Assembly: GCA_964431685.1 (NCBI GenBank)
Contig: CAYSLA010000137.1
Location: 1-9,212, forward strand
Direction of reading: 5' to 3'
DNA length: 9,212 nucleotides
DNA from: CAYSLA01 sp964431685
GTDB lineage: Bacteria; Armatimonadota; UBA5829
Position 1 is the stretch's first letter; each line of letters opens with the position of its first letter. The translations under genes and the position numbers were made by a program. Under the pieces are notes generated by a model. It saw only the letters and a list, made by a program, of their open reading frames with translations, was not told the DNA's origin and made no database searches. This document shows, in pieces, positions 1 through 5,023 of this stretch.

Positions 1-66
1 AATGCCATATCATATATCATTTGGGCGCTTACCCACAAAGTTTCCCATAGAGCCATTTTCTGAGTA

Positions 67-110
67 GGATGACGTGATTTACAGTGTGAGAGAAAGGTGG
101 CCGTTGATGA
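67..110 (+). repeat. 44-bp direct repeat, upstream copy
   Basis: This block matches 178-221 with two mismatches (positions 79 and 102), at an offset of 111 bp. It carries the right tip of a palindromic repeat (GGATGACGTG), an AGAAAGGTGG Shine-Dalgarno-like stretch and an ATG at 107. That ATG opens only an eight-codon reading frame, which ends with TGA at 131-133. It is therefore a duplicate of the thiolase translation-start region with no gene behind it. The first 66 bases of the window hold nothing I recognise. Confidence 0.9.
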
Positions 111-114
111 TTCC

Positions 115-187
115 CACGTCATGCCGGACTTGATCCGGCACCCAAGGTACGAAGTGATGGGTCCTGAATCAAGTTCAGGATGACGTG
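115..187. repeat. Dispersed palindromic repeat (VILNLIQDP-type)
   Basis: The left end CACGTCATGCCGGACTTGAT and the right end ATCAAGTTCAGGATGACGTG are imperfect inverted copies, so this 73-bp unit can fold into a long hairpin. Read on the minus strand it encodes VILNLIQDPS, the peptide often seen as a spurious ORF from small palindromic repeats scattered through many bacterial genomes. It is non-coding. It ends 30 bp before the thiolase start codon. Recognition of the repeat class is from memory; the inverted symmetry is read directly. Confidence 0.75.
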
Positions 188-221
188 ATCTACAGTGTGA
201 GAGAAAGGTGGCAGTTGATGA
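178..221 (+). repeat. 44-bp direct repeat, downstream copy with the thiolase start
   Basis: This is the second copy of the 67-110 block (42 of 44 positions identical). Here the AAAGG at 204-208 and the ATG at 218 serve a real gene. The same block contains TACAGT (191-196), which could be a -10 element, but no convincing -35 stands at the right distance. If TACAGT is a promoter element, it too is present twice. Confidence 0.9.
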
Positions 222-1396
222 ACGAAGTATACATAGCGTCTGCGTGTCGCACTCCTATAGGCAGGTTTGGCGGCAGTCTGAGCACATTGAGCGCCTCCGA
301 TCTTGGCGCGGTGACCACTGCAGAAGCCGTCAGGCGTGCGGGTCTGGCGGGTGAGTCTGTCCATGAAGTCCTGATGGGCAATGTGCTTCAGGCGGGGCAG
401 GGGCAAAACCCCGCCAGACAGGCCGCGCTCAAGGCGAAGCTGGGCTCGAACGTGCCATGCACTACTGTTAACATGGTCTGTGGTTCGGGACTAAAGTCCG
501 TCATTATGGCGGCGCAGTCCATCAAGTCGGGAGACGCGGGCTGCATAGTTGCGGGTGGGATGGAATCGATGAGCCAGGCGCCCTACGTTCTTTCTCGTTC
601 GCAGAAACCCTTCGGCGATCTGACCCTGTGCGATGTGATATTGCGCGATGGTCTGCTGGACGCGATGGACGGTCGGCACATGGGCGCGATGGCTGAACTT
701 CTCGGAGAACGGTTTGGCATCACTCGCGAGCAGCAGGACGAATACGCCCACACGAGCCAGCAGCGCTGTGCGACGGCATTAGAAAGCGGCTGCTTTGCTG
801 ATGAGACTGTCTCCGTGAGTGTGACCGAAAAGAAGGAAACCAGATCCGTCGACAGGGACGAACACCCGCGGCCCGAAACAACGCTGGAGTCGCTCGCCAA
901 GCTCCGCCCCGCCTTCGCAGAGTCGGGAACCATCACGGCCGGAAACTCAAGCGGAATAAATGACGGGGCTGCCGCCGTTGTCATGGTCTCAGCAGACCAG
1001 GTCGGGTCACTGGAAGCGCCCCCGCTCGGTCGAATTGTGAGCTGGGCGTGCAGTGCGCGCGAGCCCGAAATGTTCGGCGTTGCTCCTGCGCAGGCGGTTC
1101 GGACTGCGCTTGAAAGGGCCGGTTTGGCCCTGGATCAGATAGGGCTGATCGAAGCTAACGAAGCTTTCGCTGTTCAGACCCTGGCACTCGGCCGCGAGAT
1201 GGGATGGGACGCAGCCAGGGTGAACGTCAACGGCGGAGCGATAGCCCTCGGCCACCCGATCGGCGCGAGCGGAGCCAGAATCCTGGTGTCTCTGCTCCAC
1301 GAAATGAAACGCCGCGGCGAGCGCTACGGCCTGGCAACCCTCTGCGTCGGAGGCGGCATGGGAGTAGCGGTGGTTGTGGAATTGCAGGGTCTCTGA
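218..1396 (+). CDS. Acetyl-CoA C-acetyltransferase (thiolase)
   Basis: Cytosolic thiolase of 392 residues. It condenses two acetyl-CoA to acetoacetyl-CoA or performs the reverse cleavage, serving polyhydroxybutyrate, ketone or short-chain fatty-acid metabolism. The length is typical of the tetrameric bacterial enzymes. The nucleophile is Cys88 in NMVCGSG, with NEAFA at 314-318, His346 in ALGHPIGASG and Cys376 in LCVGGGMG, matching the family's Cys-His-Cys triad. The loop DEHPRPETT (214-222) and KLRPAF are also typical. ATG 218 is chosen because AAAGG (204-208) lies nine bases upstream and the MNEVYIASACRTPIG start fits the family; a GTG at 185 would add 11 residues encoded inside the repeat. 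No pathway partner is adjacent, so synthetic and degradative roles cannot be told apart. The convergent abiE genes end 118 bp downstream, and no clear terminator lies between. Confidence 0.96.
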   Translation: MNEVYIASACRTPIGRFGGSLSTLSASDLGAVTTAEAVRRAGLAGESVHEVLMGNVLQAGQGQNPARQAALKAKLGSNVPCTTVNMVCGSGLKSVIMAAQSIKSGDAGCIVAGGMESMSQAPYVLSRSQKPFGDLTLCDVILRDGLLDAMDGRHMGAMAELLGERFGITREQQDEYAHTSQQRCATALESGCFADETVSVSVTEKKETRSVDRDEHPRPETTLESLAKLRPAFAESGTITAGNSSGINDGAAAVVMVSADQVGSLEAPPLGRIVSWACSAREPEMFGVAPAQAVRTALERAGLALDQIGLIEANEAFAVQTLALGREMGWDAARVNVNGGAIALGHPIGASGARILVSLLHEMKRRGERYGLATLCVGGGMGVAVVVELQGL

Positions 1397-1514
1397 TGTC
1401 AGCTCAACGACTCCACAGCTGTCTACTTGCCCAGACAAGATCGGAATTACTCAGTAGTCATACCTATGCCGGCAAGAGTCCTCGGAAAACATTGCCCAGG
1501 GCCACTTTCAATCA

Positions 1515-2450
1515 TCAGTCCTCGCCGCCCGCATCCGACCAACCACGCTTGGGATACCACCTCGACGAGAGGGTGCGTCCGTCTCGTGCGGCTCTCATAG
1601 GTGGCAAAAGGAACTCTCGCATCGTTTCTATCACAGCCGCCAACTCCGGCCTGTCTGCAGCCAGACCTGACTTGCGTGCAAATGCCTGCCACTGTAGACG
1701 CTTGACGCCGTCCGCGCCGAATTCCTCGGAGAGTCCTGTCGGCATTCCTTCGGGAATGGTTGTCTGGCGTCTGCCAAATGTCGCGCTCATGGCTTCGGAC
1801 AGAGAGCCGCCATCATATTCATGATTCCGGGCAAGGGTCCAGAGGTCGTAGAAGTCCTTCATCCTGCTGTTAGCCATGCCGAGAACGACCATCGCCTGGG
1901 CCTTCTCTGCGATCACCGTCTCTTGTGGATATGCGCGCAGTCTTGGTTTCGGGAAGTCAAGCAGGCAAGGGATGGTGACCTCTTTGGGACCGGGAGTCAC
2001 CGTATCGCCGAAGCCAATGTCAACCTGCAGGCGGATACGCGTCTTGCCAAGGTAGGCGCTGAGCTTGAGCCTCGTGCCACCATATACCTGGTCTTCGCTG
2101 ATCTGCTCTCCAGTGATCTCGTCGGGTGGAAGCCGTAGTCCGTTATCATCCGCAGGCAGCGTGCAGATATCCTGAAAGACGCGAACGAGTTCCGGAATGG
2201 CACTGTCTCCCAACCCGAGCAGGTCAATGTCCTGCGTCATCCTGTGCGGCTGGTCATCCCAGAGCATGAAGAGGGTCGCGCCTTTCAGAACGAAGCGCTC
2301 GCTGTGTGGGGATGCCCCGATCCGGTATAGCAGCCTCTCACGGGCATATCGGTTCAGAATGAGCAAGAAATTCTCCCCAAGTTCTCCACGCAGGTTGAGG
2401 AGCCGCTGCCGAACGGATGCTGATATGTCTTTGACCGGCTTATCGCTCAT
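1515..2450 (-). CDS. abiEii: AbiEii/AbiGii-family nucleotidyltransferase toxin
   Basis: A 311-residue protein of the DNA polymerase-beta-like nucleotidyltransferase superfamily. In the AbiE family this is the toxin, acting on nucleotides or RNA to arrest growth, in some cases as anti-phage abortive infection. Visible motifs are KGATLF (56-61, the glycine-containing motif I), the metal-binding pair in TQDID (Asp74, Asp76), the third acidic site in RLQVDIGFGD (Asp144), and the C-terminal signature AEKAQAMV (181-188) followed by NSRMKDFYDLW (194-204). All catalytic positions I expect are present, so it looks active. ATG 2450 overlaps the abiEi stop as ATGA, and a GGAG sits ten bases upstream inside abiEi, indicating translational coupling. 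An upstream extension in this frame would only translate the antitoxin gene out of frame. The substrate cannot be read from sequence. Confidence 0.93.
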   Translation of the reverse strand: MSDKPVKDISASVRQRLLNLRGELGENFLLILNRYARERLLYRIGASPHSERFVLKGATLFMLWDDQPHRMTQDIDLLGLGDSAIPELVRVFQDICTLPADDNGLRLPPDEITGEQISEDQVYGGTRLKLSAYLGKTRIRLQVDIGFGDTVTPGPKEVTIPCLLDFPKPRLRAYPQETVIAEKAQAMVVLGMANSRMKDFYDLWTLARNHEYDGGSLSEAMSATFGRRQTTIPEGMPTGLSEEFGADGVKRLQWQAFARKSGLAADRPELAAVIETMREFLLPPMRAARDGRTLSSRWYPKRGWSDAGGED

Positions 2451-3049
2451 GTGAGTGACTCCAGGTAGGGTCTCATCACGTTGGCTACTCGGCAGACCTT
2501 TGCCGCTGCCCATATCTCGTCCATGGTGGCCTTTCTCTGTCTCCAGCAGTCGCGGAGTGCCTCTAGCGCTACATCCAGGCCGATCTTGTTTCTGTACTTG
2601 AAGCAGTCGGCTATGGTCTTGGCGGGGCTGTACACACGGATCGCAACACCTTCGACCTCGTGCTGCTCGATGCCGTATTCCAGGGAAGTAACTGAGAAGC
2701 GTACGAATCGCATGGCGGGGTACTCGATCTTCGGCATCCACTGGCTCTCACCTAGCGCCATCCATACCTCGAATGGGTTCTGGGTCGTAAGATCGTGGAA
2801 CCGCAGTGCGGACAGCAGGCATATCACACCTTTGGATACCCGACGTGTAGCTTCGGCGAAGTCGTGGAGTTCGGTAACGTCGACGTCCGGCAGAGCGTAT
2901 ATCCCCCGCGCGGTGCGCACCAGAAGTCCCTTGTCCACCAGCCTGCGCAGGTAGACACGTGGTACGCCCTCCGCCGCCAGGTCGCGCGGACGAATCACCC
3001 GCTTCTCCCTGGCAATGCGCATGATTGTGCTGACAGGTGTCTGTATCAT
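2447..3049 (-). CDS. abiEi: AbiEi-family antitoxin and transcriptional repressor
   Basis: A 200-residue protein. The N-terminal ~50 residues form a winged helix-turn-helix of the AbiEi type (RPRDLAAEGVPRVYLRRLV, then GLLVRTARGIYAL). The C-terminal part carries the hallmark YSPAKTIADCFKYRNKIG (140-157), seen in AbiEi antitoxins. In studied AbiE systems this protein represses its own promoter and neutralises AbiEii, without the stable protein complex usual in type II systems. It is the first gene of a two-gene operon and overlaps abiEii by ATGA. ATG 3049 is preferred. A TTG at 3100 would add 17 residues, but these would be encoded across the presumed promoter and operator. No strong Shine-Dalgarno precedes ATG 3049 (AGAGG is 12 bases away), which is compatible with a very short or leaderless transcript. 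Confidence 0.92.
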   Translation of the reverse strand: MIQTPVSTIMRIAREKRVIRPRDLAAEGVPRVYLRRLVDKGLLVRTARGIYALPDVDVTELHDFAEATRRVSKGVICLLSALRFHDLTTQNPFEVWMALGESQWMPKIEYPAMRFVRFSVTSLEYGIEQHEVEGVAIRVYSPAKTIADCFKYRNKIGLDVALEALRDCWRQRKATMDEIWAAAKVCRVANVMRPYLESLT

Positions 3050-3051
3050 TG

Positions 3052-3099
3052 TGTTACAATACCTCTGGGTATATTTGCAGTCCAATAGGGATTGTAACA
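3052..3099. promoter_or_regulatory. Probable AbiEi operator (inverted repeat)
   Basis: TGTTACAAT (3052-3060) and ATTGTAACA (3091-3099) are perfect 9-bp inverted copies separated by 30 bp, with centres 39 bp apart, close to four helical turns. One arm covers the predicted -10 and the other lies just upstream of the predicted -35. Characterised AbiEi proteins bind inverted repeats in their own promoter, so these are the obvious candidates for autorepression. The repeats are seen directly; the binding is inferred. Confidence 0.6.
3056..3085 (-). promoter_or_regulatory. Probable abiE operon promoter
   Basis: On the minus strand TTGGAC (3085-3080) and TATTGT (3061-3056) are separated by 18 bp, a plausible sigma-70 -35/-10 pair. 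Transcription would begin within a base or two of ATG 3049, making the message nearly leaderless. An alternative pair further upstream (TTGTTA near 3100 with a weaker -10 near 3075) would leave a short leader using AGAGG as its ribosome-binding site. The two cannot be separated by eye. Confidence 0.45.
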
Positions 3100-3146
3100 A
3101 GTCTATGCGCTGGGGTCAAGCCCACGGGTAGAAAAAGGCTCTGTGA

Positions 3147-3263
3147 GGCTGTTGAAATAGTATTGACTGGACCCGTATCGGGCATCAGTTCTGTGATGTC
3201 TCACGGTCGAAAACATGGGCAGAAGCCCCTGAGTTGCGGCGAGAGCAGACTTCTTCAACAACC
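3147..3263. mobile_element. Possible miniature inverted-repeat element
   Basis: GGCTGTTGAA (3147-3156) and TTCAACAACC (3254-3263) are inverted copies at 9 of 10 positions, and the GTTGAA core resembles the ends of several insertion sequences. CTCTGT occurs just outside both ends (3139-3144 and 3265-3270), although 1-2 bases separate it from the inverted repeats, so it is an imperfect target duplication at best. The interior encodes nothing. This may be a non-autonomous element or a deleted insertion sequence. Confidence 0.35.
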
Positions 3264-3290
3264 CCTCTGTCCTCCATTGTCTGATGCCCG
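3179..3290. repeat. 10-bp inverted repeat
   Basis: CGGGCATCAG (3179-3188) and CTGATGCCCG (3281-3290) are perfect inverted copies 92 bp apart. They cross the arms of the 3147-3263 element rather than nesting with them, so the two pairs cannot form one simple hairpin. They may mark ends of a second, overlapping insertion. Confidence 0.5.
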
Positions 3291-3310
3291 ACGTTCCGCA
3301 CGATTGGGCT

Positions 3311-3484
3311 TTACCCAGTTCGGCTATCTGGCACATCGCCGTCACTACCGTCTAACCCACCGCGAAGCTCTGTGTTTCCCGGCTCCAACTGAGCGACGCG
3401 CACCGTCAGCGCATCCACCTGAGCCTTAGACTACAGGATGATCCCCAGTAAATCCTCACGCGACAGCTCGCCCAAGTGTCCCAT
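3311..3484 (-). pseudogene. Remnant of a transposase N-terminus (IS66-like)
   Basis: Reading from ATG 3484 on the minus strand gives MGHLGELSREDLLGIIL, then TAG (3433-3431). The same frame then continues SKAQVDALTVRVAQLEPGN up to TAA at 3313-3311. The pattern 'LSRE-LL--I--L-AQV-AL--RVAQLE--N-EL' is the leucine-rich coiled coil that opens IS66-family and related transposases, normally followed by an NSS-KPPSSDG stretch. That stretch is absent here, and no downstream catalytic region is found. The gene is dead: it has an in-frame stop, is cut after about 57 codons and has lost the DDE domain. Assignment rests on recognition of the N-terminal pattern only. Other transposases with a similar zipper are possible. 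Confidence 0.55.
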
Positions 3485-3634
3485 ACTTGCTACTTATACA
3501 AGCAGAGAATTTGTACTATGCAATTCTGAAGAAGAGTTATCTTTCTAACAGAGACTGAGCCCTTACGAAAGCTGGCTTAATGATGGGCGCTCACGAGCGT
3601 TTGGAAAGTTGCCGCGGCATCCCCCAGAAAAATG

Positions 3635-3643
3635 TGGTATAGT
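3635..3643 (+). promoter_or_regulatory. Extended -10 promoter of the HAF-repeat gene
   Basis: TGG followed by TATAGT (3638-3643) is an extended -10 element. No good -35 stands 16-18 bp upstream. The surrounding AATGTGGTATA is repeated at the same place before the next gene (4963-4973), which supports it as a genuine promoter core. The TATAGT lies 55 bases before the start codon. Confidence 0.6.
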
Positions 3644-3651
3644 AGAGGGTG

Positions 3652-3674
3652 TAGGCCGACATCAGAGCGGCCTA
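3652..3674 (+). promoter_or_regulatory. Leader hairpin before the HAF-repeat gene
   Basis: TAGGCCG (3652-3658) and CGGCCTA (3668-3674) form a perfect 7-bp stem with a 9-base loop. The hairpin ends four bases before the GGGAGGG Shine-Dalgarno (3679-3685). It could protect the 5' end of the mRNA or tune ribosome access. The paralogous leader of the next gene keeps the flanking sequence but not this perfect stem. Confidence 0.5.
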
Positions 3675-3692
3675 ACAAGGGAGGGATGGACA

Positions 3693-4910
3693 ATGAAGAG
3701 TGTATTCGCGGTGGCGGCAGTCATCGCGCTGCTGGGACTGGGTGGTTTTGCACAGGCAATGGAGTATCGGATTGTGGACCTTGGGACGCTGGGCGGCAAC
3801 ACAAGCCGTGCCACAAAGATCAACAGCGTTGGACAGGTCGTAGGGTGGTCCTTAACGGGTGATGGCACCGAACACGCTTTCATCTGGACGCATGGTGCCA
3901 TGCAAGACCTCGGTACTCTCGGTGGTTCTAACAGCCGTGCCTTTGGTCTAAATGATCTGGGGGAAGTAGTGGGCGAATCTGAAGATGCTTCTGGCTTATC
4001 CCGAGGGTTCGTATGGACAGAAGGCAGCATGTCGCCACTTGGTGGACTTATCAGTGCATGCGACATCAATAATAGTGGGCAGGTGCTGGGTAGCGCAGAC
4101 GACTCGTCGGCAGTCATCTGGCAGAGTGGCAGTATTACCGATTTGGGTTCTCTGGCTGACATTCTTGCCGATTGTGGTGGCATCAACGAATCGGCACAAG
4201 TGGCGGGAGAAGCTCAAGGGCGTGGAAAACTGTGGACAAGCGGCGTCGAAACCGATCTGTGGAGCGGATGGTCAAACGACATCAACGAAAATGGCGATGT
4301 TGTTGGCATCGCATCGAGTATTGGAGCTGCACTGTGGAGCGATGGCAAGGTCACATACCTGGGACACTCAGGTGAAGACTATTACGGCAGTGCTGCCATA
4401 GCACTTAACAATACGCAACAAATCGTGGGGATGTCGGCAACCCAAGTCCCTGACCCTGGAAACCCCTACAGTCACGACCATGCCCTTCTCTATGAACACG
4501 GAGTTATGCGAGACTTGGGTGTGCTGAGCGGAACATATAGTGAAGCTAGAGGAATCAATGACAATGGCATGATATGTGGTTCTTCCACATCAACAACGGG
4601 TTACACACACGCGGTGCTCTGGGTACCGATCCTCGAGCCTGTGTATGGGATCAGCAACCGCGCAGCTTACGACCCAATTGTCTCCACTGCGTCCGCCAAG
4701 TTCAGCTTCAAAGTGTGGGGCAAAGTGACAGTTCTGAGTGGTGATTCTTTTTCGGTTGACGACGGATCGGGCAAACTGGTAACGGTGGTAGCCCCCGGGT
4801 TCAGTGGCATTCAGACGGGCAACTACGCCTCTGTCACGGGCAAGTTCTCCGGCGAAGGCCAGAACCGGGTGTTGAACGCTAAAGCGTTTGATGTTGTGAA
4901 GCTGCGGTAG
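3693..4910 (+). CDS. Secreted HAF-repeat protein with C-terminal OB-like domain
   Basis: A 405-residue exported protein of unknown role. Residues 1-22 form a signal peptide (MKSVF, hydrophobic core, cleavage likely after AQA). Residues 24-311 hold about seven degenerate repeats of 35-50 residues of the HAF extracellular-repeat type: 'DLGTLGG...SRA..IN..G.VVG', then 'HAFIWT.G.M'. The clearest units start near residues 29, 72, 150 and 274. Seven units would suit a beta-propeller; that fold is inferred. After the linker VYGISNRAAYDP, residues 336-405 form a small beta-rich domain (FKVWGKVTVLSGDSF, DDGSG, NYASVTGKF) resembling an OB fold, and a related domain sits in the next gene. The protein ends VVKLR, with no PEP-CTERM or LPXTG signal. 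ATG 3693 is chosen for the GGGAGGG seven bases upstream and the signal peptide directly after it. Carbohydrate or surface binding is plausible but unproven. Confidence 0.88.
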   Translation: MKSVFAVAAVIALLGLGGFAQAMEYRIVDLGTLGGNTSRATKINSVGQVVGWSLTGDGTEHAFIWTHGAMQDLGTLGGSNSRAFGLNDLGEVVGESEDASGLSRGFVWTEGSMSPLGGLISACDINNSGQVLGSADDSSAVIWQSGSITDLGSLADILADCGGINESAQVAGEAQGRGKLWTSGVETDLWSGWSNDINENGDVVGIASSIGAALWSDGKVTYLGHSGEDYYGSAAIALNNTQQIVGMSATQVPDPGNPYSHDHALLYEHGVMRDLGVLSGTYSEARGINDNGMICGSSTSTTGYTHAVLWVPILEPVYGISNRAAYDPIVSTASAKFSFKVWGKVTVLSGDSFSVDDGSGKLVTVVAPGFSGIQTGNYASVTGKFSGEGQNRVLNAKAFDVVKLR

Positions 4911-4966
4911 GGGGCCCGGCGATGTGGATTCCTGCGGCCTCGCCCCCAGCGTGCACAGGAAGAATG

Positions 4967-4975
4967 TGGTATACT
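4967..4975 (+). promoter_or_regulatory. Extended -10 promoter of the tandem SUMF1-domain gene
   Basis: TGG plus TATACT (4970-4975) is 54 bases before ATG 5024 and lies in a block paralogous to the HAF-gene promoter. The shared pattern is AATGTGGTATA, GGGTGTA, CGACAT, AACA, GGAGGGATG and ATGAAGA, in that order with nearly the same spacing. There is no good -35. Having its own promoter means this gene need not depend on read-through from the HAF gene 113 bp upstream. Confidence 0.6.
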
Positions 4976-5023
4976 GCGGGTGTAAGTCGACATACGAACG
5001 TCCGCAAACAGGAGGGATGTGTG

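Larger units (their letters stand above)
3100..3628. other. Gene-free region with decayed mobile DNA
   Basis: Between the abiE operator and the HAF-gene promoter no intact gene is present. The plus-strand open frame across 3037-3429 is unsupported: it starts in the abiE promoter and overlaps the transposase remnant in antisense. The region holds a possible miniature inverted-repeat element (3147-3263), a separate 10-bp inverted repeat (3179-3188 and 3281-3290) and a broken transposase N-terminus (3311-3484). The stretch 3485-3570 is visibly richer in A and T than its surroundings and shows no feature I can name. Confidence 0.6.

Noticed and set aside
185..217. Longer thiolase start at GTG 185
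   Set aside because: The extra 11 codons lie in the repeat and in the ribosome-binding site; ATG 218 fits the family N-terminus and the Shine-Dalgarno spacing.
1397..1514. Bidirectional terminator between the convergent thiolase and abiEii genes
   Set aside because: Only short stems (CTTG/CAAG, TGTCT/AGACA) without T tracts are present; no convincing terminator.
1204..1824. 206-residue plus-strand open frame spanning the thiolase end and the abiEii region
   Set aside because: It overlaps two well-supported genes in other frames, is low in recognisable structure and has an Arg/Ser/Pro-rich composition typical of off-frame translation.
2451..2741. 97-residue N-terminal extension of the AbiEii frame
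   Set aside because: It is the antitoxin gene read out of frame; the ATGA overlap and GGAG place the true start at 2450.
3643..3692. Riboswitch in the conserved leader
   Set aside because: The leader is only about 50 bases, matches no riboswitch core I recognise, and the perfect stem is not kept in the paralogous copy.
4910..4947. GGGGGC/GCCCCC hairpin after the HAF gene as a terminator
   Set aside because: It has a six-pair stem around a 26-base loop with no T tract; chance pairing in GC-rich sequence is likely.
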